This document shows positions 27,502 through 36,396 of a stretch of 64,000 nucleotides of DNA, piece after piece. A program made the position numbers and the translations under genes. Positions within the stretch are counted from its first letter, which is position 1. The number at the start of each line of letters is the position of its first letter. The stretch is from Clostridium sp. SY8519 (GTDB taxonomy: Bacteria; Bacillota; Clostridia; Lachnospirales; Lachnospiraceae): NCBI RefSeq assembly GCF_000270305.1, contig NC_015737.1, positions 1,798,501 through 1,862,500 on the forward strand, written 5' to 3'. Below the pieces are notes generated by a model. That model was not told the DNA's origin. It did no database searches and worked only from the letters and a program-made list of their open reading frames with translations.

Positions 27502-28812
27502 ATGTATCGAGATATTGCAAAACTGATTATGTACGGAGATATCAGCAAGGATACGGTTTTGTATCAGATGGGGGAAATCTTCAGAAAATTCGAGACCCGG
27601 GAGGTGTCCAACGCGGCGCTGACCCGGGAAGTCTATACGGCCGTCAAGCATCTGCTGACGGTGGCCACGGATTATGGTTTTGATAAAAATCTGTGGCACA
27701 ACTACCTGACCTATTTCCTGATTATGAATGAAAATCCCTTCAGCATTACCTGTGAAAAAGTAGGGGCAAACGACGGCAGCGTGAATCATTTCGCGAAAAA
27801 TGATTTCCAGGTGTTCCGCCGGCTGTTTGACTATGACTTTTCCGAAATCGAGCAGGAACTGCAGATCGACTGCTTTTCACAGATTTCTGACTACCATGCC
27901 ATTGAGAAAAAGGAACTGATGTACAACCGCAACGTCAGCGAAAAAGTCCAGGCACTCAGCCACCGGCTGGAGCAGGCAGCGGACGACGAGGCATTTTTCC
28001 GTGAAATGACAGGATTCTATCATGATTTCGGCGTGGGAATGTTTGGCTTGAACAAGGCATTCCGGATTCAGGACCGCCAGGATGGCGCCCTGGAATTTCT
28101 GCCCATCAACAATATGGATACGGTTATGCTGGATGACCTGATCGGCTACGAAATCCAGAAAAAGAAGCTTACCGACAATACAGAAGCCTTTGTGGAAGGC
28201 CGCAAAGCCAATAATGTGCTGCTGTTTGGCGACAGCGGCACCGGCAAGTCCACCAGCATCAAAGCCATTGTAAATGAATACTATCCCCGGGGTCTGCGTA
28301 TGGTGGAGATCTACAAGCATCAGTTCAAGGATCTCTCCAACGTGATCGCGGCGTTAAAAAACCGCAACTACCGGTTTATTATCTATATGGATGACCTGTC
28401 CTTTGAGGACTTTGAAATTGAATACAAGTTTTTAAAGGCAGTGATCGAAGGCGGCGTGGAAACCAAGCCGGACAACATCCTGATCTATGCCACATCCAAC
28501 CGCCGGCATCTGATCAAGGAGAGCTGGAACGACCGGGACGATATGGAGAACACCGGCGGCGGCATGCACCGTTCCGATACCATGCAGGAGAAGCTGTCAC
28601 TGGTGAACCGGTTTGGCGTGACCATCAATTACTCCAAACCATCCCAGAAGGAATATTTCCAGATCGTTACGGAGCTGGCGCGCAAACAGGGCGTGCATAT
28701 GGAGGAAAAAGAGCTCTGCGCGGAAGCCAACAAGTGGGAACTGTCCCACGGAGGCATTTCCGGCCGTACGGCACAGCAGTTTGTCAACTATCTGCTGGGA
28801 CAGCAGAAATAG
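27502..28812 (+). CDS. DUF815 family AAA+ ATPase
   Basis: 436 residues. An N-terminal helical region of about 200 residues precedes an AAA+ domain with Walker A in LLFGDSGTGKSTS and Walker B in FIIYMDDLSFEDFE. YATSNRRHL is a sensor-1-like stretch. This matches the DUF815 family, predicted ATPases widespread in Clostridia with no defined target. The ATG at 27502 has GTTGCAGAGGT upstream. The frame is open further upstream, but no good start is there. The beta-CASP gene follows by 32 bases, suggesting one operon. Confidence 0.88.
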   Translation: MYRDIAKLIMYGDISKDTVLYQMGEIFRKFETREVSNAALTREVYTAVKHLLTVATDYGFDKNLWHNYLTYFLIMNENPFSITCEKVGANDGSVNHFAKNDFQVFRRLFDYDFSEIEQELQIDCFSQISDYHAIEKKELMYNRNVSEKVQALSHRLEQAADDEAFFREMTGFYHDFGVGMFGLNKAFRIQDRQDGALEFLPINNMDTVMLDDLIGYEIQKKKLTDNTEAFVEGRKANNVLLFGDSGTGKSTSIKAIVNEYYPRGLRMVEIYKHQFKDLSNVIAALKNRNYRFIIYMDDLSFEDFEIEYKFLKAVIEGGVETKPDNILIYATSNRRHLIKESWNDRDDMENTGGGMHRSDTMQEKLSLVNRFGVTINYSKPSQKEYFQIVTELARKQGVHMEEKELCAEANKWELSHGGISGRTAQQFVNYLLGQQK

Positions 28813-28844
28813 CATAAAAAACACAAGACAAGGAGAGGGTGACT

Positions 28845-30440
28845 ATGAAGATCGAATTTCTCGGCGCGGCGCATGAAGTGACGGGCAGCTGCCATTACCT
28901 GAGTATTGGGGATTACAATGTACTGGTAGACTGCGGCATGGAACAGGGGCCGGATATTTATGAGAATCAGGATATCCCGGTGAATCCGTCATCGATTGAC
29001 TATATCTTTGTAACCCATGCCCATATTGACCATTCCGGCCTGCTGCCGCTGATTACACAGCGGGGCTTCCGAGGCAGGATTTTTGCGTCGACCGCTACCG
29101 CGCAGCTGTGCAATATCATGCTGAAAGACAGCGCCCACATTCAGGAGACAGAGGCGGAATGGAAGAACCGCAGGGCAAGACGTGCCGGCAAACCGGAAGT
29201 TGTGCCGATGTACACCCTTCAGGACGCGGAGGCAGCTCTTCGGCTGTTTGTTCCCTGCTCGTATGATCAGAAAATCGAGGTTTGCGACAGCATTACCATC
29301 CGTTTCCGGGACGCGGGGCATCTGCTGGGATCGTCTTTTATTGAAATCTGGGCGAAAGAGAACGGCGAGGAAGTCAAGCTGGTCTTCTCCGGCGATCTGG
29401 GCAACGGCAACCGAGCCCTGATCCGTGACCCGGAAGTGCCGGAATCCGCAGATTATCTGGTGATAGAATCCACTTACGGAGACCGGATCCATGATACGCC
29501 GCCGGACTATGCGGTGGAACTTGCCAAAGTCATGAGCAGTACTTTCAGCAGAGGCGGCAATCTTGTGATTCCCGCGTTTTCTGTGGGACGTACCCAGGAG
29601 ATGCTTTATTATCTGAGGGAAATCAAACAGAAGGATCTGCTGCCGGGATATAGAAATTTTGAAGCATACGTGGACAGTCCGCTGGCCATTGAAGCTACAC
29701 ATATTTTTAATGAAAACGTGCTGGAATGCTTCCGGGAGGAAGACAAGGCCATGATTCAGCAGGGTGTGAACCCGATTATGTTCAAGGGGCTGAATACAGC
29801 CGTGACCAGTCAGGACTCCATGGCCATCAATATGGTGCAGAAACCCCACGTCATCATTTCCGCTTCCGGCATGTGCGAAGCCGGCCGGATCCGTCACCAT
29901 CTGAAGCACAATCTGTGGCGGCCGGAGTGCACGATTCTGTTTGTGGGATATCAGGTGCCCGGTACACTGGGTTACAACCTTCTGCATGGAGCAAAGGAAG
30001 TCAAGTTGTTCGGCGAGAAAATCCACGTAGCCGCCCAGATTGTCAACCTGCCCGGAATCAGCGGACACGCGGACCGCAATCACCTGACGGAATGGGTGCG
30101 CGAGATCGGACAGAAGCCGAAGCATATCTTTGTGGTCCACGGGGAAGACAAAGTCACGGACAGTTTTGCCGAGTATCTGGCAGGAGTGACCGGCATTCCG
30201 TGTACAGCGCCTTACAGCGGCGATGCCTATGATCTGCTGACGGATACCTGTATCGCGGTAGGCGACCGCAAACGGATCGAAAAGAAGAAAAAGAAACGCA
30301 GCACTGCGGTACAGGATCGTCTGCTGGCAGCTGCCGAGCGCCTGCTGGCCATTGCGGGCCGATCCAGTGAACTGGCAAACAAAGACCAGGCCAAATTCGC
30401 GGATCAGATCAATGCGCTATGCGATAAGTGGGATAAGTAA
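28845..30440 (+). CDS. Beta-CASP metallo-beta-lactamase RNA-processing-like protein
   Basis: 531 residues. The zinc motif HAHIDH is at 58-63, a further metal-ligand region lies in VFSGDLGNGNR, and the beta-CASP insertion carries SASGMCEAGRIRHHL. ISGHADRNHL and VHGEDK end the core. This architecture is that of CPSF-73/YSH1-like RNA endonucleases in bacteria; the usual annotation is MBL-fold RNA metallo-hydrolase. The last about 70 residues, rich in Lys and Ala, may bind nucleic acid. The ATG at 28845 is 9 bases after AGGAG. An in-frame GTG at 28839 is less well placed. Confidence 0.9.
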   Translation: MKIEFLGAAHEVTGSCHYLSIGDYNVLVDCGMEQGPDIYENQDIPVNPSSIDYIFVTHAHIDHSGLLPLITQRGFRGRIFASTATAQLCNIMLKDSAHIQETEAEWKNRRARRAGKPEVVPMYTLQDAEAALRLFVPCSYDQKIEVCDSITIRFRDAGHLLGSSFIEIWAKENGEEVKLVFSGDLGNGNRALIRDPEVPESADYLVIESTYGDRIHDTPPDYAVELAKVMSSTFSRGGNLVIPAFSVGRTQEMLYYLREIKQKDLLPGYRNFEAYVDSPLAIEATHIFNENVLECFREEDKAMIQQGVNPIMFKGLNTAVTSQDSMAINMVQKPHVIISASGMCEAGRIRHHLKHNLWRPECTILFVGYQVPGTLGYNLLHGAKEVKLFGEKIHVAAQIVNLPGISGHADRNHLTEWVREIGQKPKHIFVVHGEDKVTDSFAEYLAGVTGIPCTAPYSGDAYDLLTDTCIAVGDRKRIEKKKKKRSTAVQDRLLAAAERLLAIAGRSSELANKDQAKFADQINALCDKWDK

Positions 30441-30546
30441 AATGTAACAAAGCGTAAGGAATTTTTAACATATTATTCATACTAAAATGGTACACTATTC
30501 AATATGCAGCAGATTGTTAGAAAGGATTCATGAGAGGTAGAGAGTT

Positions 30547-31767
30547 TTGAAACACACAGAAAGGAAAGATGTGCTCCGTCTGGCAGTGATTGTGGCGGCT
30601 GTGGTGGTAATCTGCGTGATTTTTCATGCAGCCGGCAAACGTCTGAGCCGGACACCGGTCATCAAACTGTCCGGGAAAAAGACTGTGCAGATTACAATGG
30701 GTACGGATTATGATGATGATGGAGCCACTGCGACTCTGGGAGACAAAAACATTACCGGCCGCATTATAAAGACTGACAATCTGAATACAGACAAAGTCGG
30801 AACTTACCAGATCACCTATACGGTAAAACGTTTCAAGCAAAGCTATTCCGTGACCCGGACCGTGAAAGTGATCGATAAGGAAAAACCGGTGCTTACGCTG
30901 AAGGGATCCGCCAGCCAGACGGTGACACTGGGGGAAAAATACGAAGACCCGGGGTATACCGCCACGGATGATTCCGACGGTGATGTGACAGCGAAGGTGA
31001 AGGTCAGCGGATATGTGGATCCCTATCTGGCAGGGGACTACCGGCTGAAGTATCAGGTCTCGGACCGTTCCGGCAATACGGCCACCGCGGTGCGCAGGAT
31101 CAAAGTCAAAGGACCGGCGAAAAAAGACGGAAAGAGCATCATATATCTGACCTTTGATGACGGACCCAGCACCAAGGTTACGCCGAAAATCCTGAATACA
31201 CTGAAAAAATATAACGTAAAGGCCACCTTTTTTGTGATTAATTACGACAAGGAGACGCTGCCGATCCTGAAACAGGAGGTTTCTGACGGCCATACGGTGG
31301 CTGTGCACAGCTATACCCATGATTACGCGAAGATTTACCAGTCGGTGTCCGCGTTTATGGAAGACAACCACAAGCTGCGGGACAAGCTCACAAAAGATAC
31401 GGGCATCAAGCCCACACTGATGCGGTTCCCCGGCGGAAGTTCCAATACCATCAGCCGCAGATACCACAAGGGAATCATGAAGAAGCTGGTGGAAGAAGTT
31501 ACGGAAGACGGATACAATTATCTGGACTGGAATGTGGACTCCACGGATGCCTCCGGCAATAATGTTCCGGTGTCAAAGATTGTCAGCAGCGTGACCGGCG
31601 AATTGGAAAAAGGACGGAGCAACGTGGTCCTGTGCCATGATACCAATGCAAAGGAAACGACTGCAAAGGCCCTGCCGAAGATCATAAATTATGGTTTGAA
31701 ACACGGATATACGTTTGCGGCATGCAGTGATGATATGTATATGGCGCATCAGAATGTACTGAACTGA
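30547..31767 (+). CDS. Membrane-anchored polysaccharide deacetylase with Ig-like repeats
   Basis: 406 residues. A transmembrane anchor lies at about 11-27. Two Ig-like domains of the DUF5011 type follow (about 36-110 and 113-190; both carry the DYDDDGATA or YEDPGYTATDDSDGD signature). The C-terminal NodB domain shows TFDDGPS (Asp204-Asp205) and HSYTHDY (His254, His258), then RFPGGSSN. It probably removes N-acetyl groups from cell-wall or capsular glycans, such as N-acetylglucosamine in peptidoglycan. The start is a TTG at 30547 after GAGGTAGAGAG. No ATG close by is better placed. Confidence 0.92.
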   Translation: MKHTERKDVLRLAVIVAAVVVICVIFHAAGKRLSRTPVIKLSGKKTVQITMGTDYDDDGATATLGDKNITGRIIKTDNLNTDKVGTYQITYTVKRFKQSYSVTRTVKVIDKEKPVLTLKGSASQTVTLGEKYEDPGYTATDDSDGDVTAKVKVSGYVDPYLAGDYRLKYQVSDRSGNTATAVRRIKVKGPAKKDGKSIIYLTFDDGPSTKVTPKILNTLKKYNVKATFFVINYDKETLPILKQEVSDGHTVAVHSYTHDYAKIYQSVSAFMEDNHKLRDKLTKDTGIKPTLMRFPGGSSNTISRRYHKGIMKKLVEEVTEDGYNYLDWNVDSTDASGNNVPVSKIVSSVTGELEKGRSNVVLCHDTNAKETTAKALPKIINYGLKHGYTFAACSDDMYMAHQNVLN

Positions 31768-31835
31768 TGCTTTTCGGTTTCTGCGGGAAGTTCGCGGAAA
31801 ACAGCAGCAAAGGCTTTGCCGGAAGATTACGAAAG

Positions 31836-31882
31836 AAATGAGGCGCGGTTCCCGCCAAAAATGGGGAACCGGCGCCTCATTT
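31836..31882. terminator. Bidirectional terminator hairpin
   Basis: AAATGAGGCGC pairs with GCGCCTCATTT and an inner GGTTCCC/GGGAACC stem is adjacent, with one bulged base. It lies between the convergent deacetylase and VOC genes and can serve both. Confidence 0.85.
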
Positions 31883-31889
31883 GCCATAC

Positions 31890-32249
31890 TCAGCGCTCCT
31901 GAATAATCTGAATGTCCAGACCGTCAGGATCTTTGATAAAAAAGAAGCTGGTGCGGGGATTGGGAGATATGACGGATCCCGGCTTGTATCCCAGTTCCTG
32001 CATGCGGACAAAAGCGGCATCCAGGTCATCAGTGCGGAAACCGATGGAGATGCCGCCGCCGTAGTAGAGTCTGCCGGCGGTATGCACCAGTTCGATATTG
32101 ACGGATCCGGTGTCATCACTTAAAAATACGATGGCGTGATCCGGCTGGTCTCGGAGATCCCGGACAATACGCAGTCCCAGGATGTCTTGATAGAAGGAAA
32201 CAGATTCGTTTAAATTTTTTACCATGATCGTTGTGTGAGCAATCTGCAT
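31890..32249 (-). CDS. VOC-superfamily (glyoxalase-like) protein
   Basis: 119 residues with the paired beta-alpha-beta-beta-beta layout of the vicinal oxygen chelate fold. AHTTIMVKNLNESVSFY opens it, and FIKDPDGLDIQIIQ closes it with the terminal Glu-like metal position replaced by Gln. The usual opening metal ligand is a His, here in IAHTTI. It may be a lactoylglutathione lyase relative or a non-enzymatic binder. The ATG at 32249 on the minus strand follows a GGAAGG motif. The long open frame upstream of it has no good start. Confidence 0.85.
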   Translation of the reverse strand: MQIAHTTIMVKNLNESVSFYQDILGLRIVRDLRDQPDHAIVFLSDDTGSVNIELVHTAGRLYYGGGISIGFRTDDLDAAFVRMQELGYKPGSVISPNPRTSFFFIKDPDGLDIQIIQER

Positions 32250-32421
32250 AAAAACACACCTTCCTTTCGACGGTTTTATGTTAGTTTTCCTGAATTCAGT
32301 GTGACATAATTTCTGCTGTTTCGCAAGTGAAATTCCCTGCGGAAACAGGGAAATTTGCAGGAACCCGTGTTTTATGGTAGAGTGTACTCCATAGGAATCG
32401 ATCAGAAGGAAGAGGGATAAA

Positions 32422-33153
32422 ATGAAAGATTTGCTGGATTCCCACACACATTCGATTGTGAGCGGCCATGCATACAGTTCTATGAATGAGATGATCGCGG
32501 CAGCCGTGGAGAAGAAGCTTTCTCTGCTGGCGATTACCGAGCATGCGCCGGCCATGGATGGATCCTGTCAGAAGTTGTATTTTAAAAATCTGAAGATCCT
32601 TCCGCGGAAGCGGGGGGACTTGTGGACGCTTTTCGGTGCAGAATTAAATATCCTGAACAAAGAGGGAGAAGTGGACCTGGACGGGGATGTGCTCAAGGAA
32701 GTGGATGTGGCCATTGCCAGCATACATCCGCCTACCTACCATTCCGCATCCAATGCGGAGGACAATACGACCGCCTATATCCGTGCCATGAGCAATCCCT
32801 GCATCAACATCATCGGCCATCCGGACGACGGCAGATATCCGGTGAATTACGGGGAACTGGTGCGTGCGGCCAAGGCTTACCATGTGCTGCTGGAAGTGAA
32901 CAATTCTTCTTTCCTTCCCACCAGCAGCCGGACAGACACAAGAGACAACTGCAGAGCCATGCTGGAGGAGTGCATGCGCTATCAGGCGCCGGTGATTATC
33001 AATTCCGATGCCCATGCGGATTTTCAGGTGGGGGCGCATGAGGAAGCGTGGAAATTGATCCATGAGATGGAATTTCCGGAGGAACTGATCGCCAATACCA
33101 GTCTGGATTTGTATTTTTCCTATCTGAACTACAATCCGCTGTTTACCTTATAA
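32422..33153 (+). CDS. PHP-domain phosphatase (YcdX-like)
   Basis: 243 residues. DSHTHS (6-11) is the first metal-binding motif of the PHP superfamily. ITEHAPAM, GAELNI, HPDDGRYP and NSDAHADFQVG supply the rest of the multi-histidine metal site. This matches YcdX-type phosphatases, which hydrolyse phosphate monoesters with three metal ions. The substrate is unknown. AAGGAAGAGGG precedes the ATG. The next gene, the YerC-like regulator, follows after about 60 bases. Confidence 0.9.
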   Translation: MKDLLDSHTHSIVSGHAYSSMNEMIAAAVEKKLSLLAITEHAPAMDGSCQKLYFKNLKILPRKRGDLWTLFGAELNILNKEGEVDLDGDVLKEVDVAIASIHPPTYHSASNAEDNTTAYIRAMSNPCINIIGHPDDGRYPVNYGELVRAAKAYHVLLEVNNSSFLPTSSRTDTRDNCRAMLEECMRYQAPVIINSDAHADFQVGAHEEAWKLIHEMEFPEELIANTSLDLYFSYLNYNPLFTL

Positions 33154-33211
33154 GGAAATCCTTTACTTTACAACTTTAATATGCTAAAATTTCATGCAGG
33201 AGGCGTAAAGG

Positions 33212-33529
33212 ATGAGCAAAACAGTTAGAACCGAGGCGGTAGCCCATTTGTTTGACGCGATTCTTTCCTTGAAAAACCGGGAAGAGTGCTTTACTTTTTT
33301 TGAAGATGTATGTACCATCAATGAGCTGCTGTCATTGTCTCAGCGGTTTGAAGTGGCTTATATGCTGCGTCAGAAAAAGACGTATCTGGACATTGCAGAG
33401 AAGACCGGGGCATCCACTGCGACCATCAGCAGAGTGAACCGGTCGCTGAATTACGGCAACGACGGGTACGATATGGTATTCGCCCGGATCAGCAGGGAAG
33501 ACCTGCAGGAAGAATCCCACGGCGAGTGA
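33212..33529 (+). CDS. YerC/YecD family TrpR-related DNA-binding protein
   Basis: 105 residues. The central section LSQRFEVAYMLRQKKTYLDIAEKTGASTATISRVNRSL (about 44-81) is a TrpR-like helix-turn-helix, and YGNDGYDMV closes the family signature. The family is often found beside pcrA in Firmicutes, as here, where pcrA begins about 110 bases downstream. A role in controlling a neighbour or in tryptophan-related genes has not been settled. GGAGGCGTAAAGG is upstream of the ATG. Confidence 0.9.
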   Translation: MSKTVRTEAVAHLFDAILSLKNREECFTFFEDVCTINELLSLSQRFEVAYMLRQKKTYLDIAEKTGASTATISRVNRSLNYGNDGYDMVFARISREDLQEESHGE

Positions 33530-33561
33530 CCGTAGAGCAGAATGTGCACAGAAAGAAAATG

Positions 33562-33594
33562 GAGAAGCTGTCAGACTGGCAGCTTCTCTTTTAT
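33562..33594 (+). terminator. Hairpin between the YerC-like gene and pcrA
   Basis: GAGAAGCTG and CAGCTTCTC form a perfect 9-bp stem followed by TTTTAT. It can end the regulator message before pcrA. Confidence 0.75.
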
Positions 33595-33638
33595 GATACC
33601 GGAGCATGTTCCGGAGACATTGAAAAAGGAGAACAGAA

Positions 33639-35867
33639 TTGAGCAAATACGATATGTTGAATCCGGAACAGCGGGAAGCGGTATTCTATACGGAAGGCCC
33701 GCTTCTGATCCTTGCGGGTGCCGGATCCGGAAAAACCAGAGTGCTGACCCACCGCGCGGCCTATCTGATCGAAGAGAAGGGGGTAAATCCTTACCACATC
33801 CTGGCGATTACATTTACCAACAAAGCAGCGGGTGAGATGCGGGAGCGGATTGATGACATGGTGGGATTCGGCGCGGAGAGTATCTGGGTGTCCACTTTTC
33901 ACTCCTGCTGCGTGCGGATTCTGCGCAGGTACATTGACCGGATCGGCTATGACAACAATTTTTCCATTTATGATGCGGATGATCAGAAGCATGTGATGAA
34001 AGAGATTGTCAAACGGCTGAATATCAACACCAAGATGTATAAGGAGCGGGCGTTTTTAAATGCCATTTCTTCCGCGAAAGATGAGCTGATCGGACCGGAG
34101 GAATACAAAAGCCGGACAGGCGGCGATCTGCCCAAAGAGCAGACCGCGCGGGTCTACCGGGAATATCAGGAAGTACTGCGTAAGAATAACGCACTGGATT
34201 TTGACGACTTGATTTTCAAATGCGTGGAACTGCTGCAGAAGGATCCCCAGGTGCTGGAATCCTATCAGGAGCGTTTTCAGTACATTATGGTGGATGAATA
34301 CCAGGACACCAATACGGCGCAGTTTCAGCTGATCCGTCTGCTGGCAGGCAAATACCGGAATCTCTGCGTGGTAGGAGATGATGACCAGTCCATTTACCGG
34401 TTCCGGGGAGCCAACATTCAGAATATTTTAAGCTTCGAGGAGCAGTATCCGGATGCGAAAGTCATTAAGCTGGAGCAGAATTACCGCTCCACGCAGAATA
34501 TTCTGGATGCGGCAAACGCGGTGATCAAAAACAACAGGGGACGGAAGGACAAGGCCCTCTGGACAGAAGAACAGGGCGGGGAAAAAGTGCATTTCCAGCA
34601 GTTCGAAACAGCTTATGAGGAAGCGGATTTTATCGCGGGAGATGTGGCCCGGCTGGAACGGAAAGGAATCTTTGACTACGGGGAAAGCGCGGTGCTGTAC
34701 CGCACCAATGCCCAATCCCGTCTGCTGGAAGAGAAATTTGTCAGCAGAAACATTCCCTATCGGATCATCGGCGGCGTGAACTTTTACTCCAGAAAAGAGA
34801 TCAAGGACATTCTGGCGTATTTAAAGACCATCGACAACGGCAGCGACGATCTGGCGGTGAAACGGATCATCAATATTCCGAAGCGGGGCATCGGCGCCAC
34901 CAGCATCAACCGTGTGCAGACCTATGCGGATGAACAGGGCATCAGCTTTTTCGAGGCCTGCCGCATGACCGAGCAGATCCCGAAGATCGGCAAGGCAGCA
35001 GGGAAAATCCAGGGCTTTGTCAACCTGATCCGTGTCCTGCGGGCGGAAATCCCGGAACTGGGCATTCAGCGGGTGACGGAGAAGCTGCTGGAAGAAACGG
35101 GCTATGTGGAGGATCTGAAAGCAGAGCATGACGAAGAAGCAGACGCGCGGATTGAGAATATCGATGAACTGATCAGCAAAATCGCGGATTATGAGGATAC
35201 GGCGGAAGAGCCGACACTGGGAGAATTCCTGGACGAAGTGTCACTGGTGGCGGATATTGACAGCCTGGAAGATGACAAGAATTATGTCACGCTGATGACC
35301 CTGCACAGCGCCAAGGGGCTGGAGTTCCCCAATGTGTATATGGCAGGCATGGAAGACGGACTTTTTCCGAGCTATATGACCATTACCGCGGACGATCCCA
35401 CAGAGCTTGAAGAGGAACGCCGGCTGTGTTATGTGGGAATCACCCGGGCGAAGAAACGCCTGACGATGACGGCGGCCCGTACCCGGATGCAGCGGGGAGA
35501 AATGCAGTATAACCGTACCTCACGGTTCCTGAAGGAAGTACCGGAAGAACTTCTGGAAGGTCAGCTGGTGAAACAGAAGGAACGTCCCATATATCAGCAG
35601 GCCAATACCGGATACGCGGCAGCCCGCAAGGCGCTTCACGGCAAGGATTCCTATGCGGCCATGCGGCCCCGGAAGGAGTTCGGCAATGCGTCGGAAATCC
35701 CGAAGCCGGCCTATCAGGTGGGAGACCGGGTTCGTCACAAGAAGTTCGGGGACGGTACGGTGACTGCCATGACAGCCGGCGGCCGTGATTATGAAGTAAC
35801 GGTGGATTTTGATACAGCCGGGACGAAAAAAATGTTTGCGCTGTTTGCAAAGATGGTGAAACTGTGA
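33639..35867 (+). CDS. pcrA: ATP-dependent DNA helicase PcrA/UvrD
   Basis: 742 residues, a superfamily 1A 3'-to-5' helicase for repair and for unwinding rolling-circle intermediates. Walker A is GAGSGKT (27-33). Motif II is VDEYQDTN near residue 220, followed by GDDDQSIYRFRGA. The 1B and 2B subdomains and motif VI (LCYVGITRAKKRL) are present. The C-terminal about 60 residues include KFGDGTVTAM, a Tudor-like element typical of PcrA and implicated in RNA polymerase binding. The start is TTG at 33639 with AAAGGAG 7 bases upstream. Confidence 0.96.
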   Translation: MSKYDMLNPEQREAVFYTEGPLLILAGAGSGKTRVLTHRAAYLIEEKGVNPYHILAITFTNKAAGEMRERIDDMVGFGAESIWVSTFHSCCVRILRRYIDRIGYDNNFSIYDADDQKHVMKEIVKRLNINTKMYKERAFLNAISSAKDELIGPEEYKSRTGGDLPKEQTARVYREYQEVLRKNNALDFDDLIFKCVELLQKDPQVLESYQERFQYIMVDEYQDTNTAQFQLIRLLAGKYRNLCVVGDDDQSIYRFRGANIQNILSFEEQYPDAKVIKLEQNYRSTQNILDAANAVIKNNRGRKDKALWTEEQGGEKVHFQQFETAYEEADFIAGDVARLERKGIFDYGESAVLYRTNAQSRLLEEKFVSRNIPYRIIGGVNFYSRKEIKDILAYLKTIDNGSDDLAVKRIINIPKRGIGATSINRVQTYADEQGISFFEACRMTEQIPKIGKAAGKIQGFVNLIRVLRAEIPELGIQRVTEKLLEETGYVEDLKAEHDEEADARIENIDELISKIADYEDTAEEPTLGEFLDEVSLVADIDSLEDDKNYVTLMTLHSAKGLEFPNVYMAGMEDGLFPSYMTITADDPTELEEERRLCYVGITRAKKRLTMTAARTRMQRGEMQYNRTSRFLKEVPEELLEGQLVKQKERPIYQQANTGYAAARKALHGKDSYAAMRPRKEFGNASEIPKPAYQVGDRVRHKKFGDGTVTAMTAGGRDYEVTVDFDTAGTKKMFALFAKMVKL

Positions 35868-35907
35868 TACACTTTTTCTAGTATAAAATGTGAAAAGGAG
35901 CATGACT

Positions 35908-36174
35908 ATGAAAAACATTGATGATATTCAGAGCTTAGCGAAATTTACCAACATCATCAGAAAAGATGAACAGAAATCTGCAGTCAAAAAAGTGATCGTA
36001 GCAGCAGGAGTACTTGCAGTCATCGCAGCAGTCGCATTTTGCATCTACAAGTTCTTCGCTCCTGATTACATGGATGACTTCGATGACGAATTCGAGGATG
36101 ATTTCGATGACAACTTCTTCGATGACGAAGAAGAGGAGAAGGAATCCGCATTCGTAGATGACGAGGCAGAATAA
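35908..36174 (+). CDS. Small membrane protein with acidic tail
   Basis: 88 residues from the ATG at 35908, 7 bases after AAAAGGAG. Residues about 1-30 are mixed and charged. A hydrophobic helix (VIVAAGVLAVIAAVAFCIYKFF) lies at about 26-48. The remaining 40 residues are almost entirely Asp, Glu and Phe, a strongly acidic cytoplasmic or surface tail. It follows pcrA within 40 bases. I do not recognise a family. The composition suggests a metal- or protein-binding tail; that is inference. Confidence 0.75.
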   Translation: MKNIDDIQSLAKFTNIIRKDEQKSAVKKVIVAAGVLAVIAAVAFCIYKFFAPDYMDDFDDEFEDDFDDNFFDDEEEEKESAFVDDEAE

Positions 36175-36269
36175 TAGAGCCCTTCTTTAAGAATGAGGCC
36201 TTCATTCCGGAAAAGAGCCTGCCTTAAAAAGAGAGGCTTTCATTTCAGTGTTTGAATAGGACAAGAATC

Positions 36270-36303
36270 ACCCGCCCGGTATTATGTGCTGGACGGGTTT
36301 TTT
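36270..36303 (+). terminator. Terminator before rlmD
   Basis: ACCCGCCC pairs with GGACGGGT with one internal mismatch, followed by a six-T run. It ends the pcrA-acidic protein message. Confidence 0.8.
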
Positions 36304-36396
36304 CCGGTTATGATTCCGCTGGCCGACGGTTTTCCGACCGTCGTTTTCGTAAAAAACAACTGCCGTGCTCCGCAGTGACAGCAAAGGAAAGAATAT

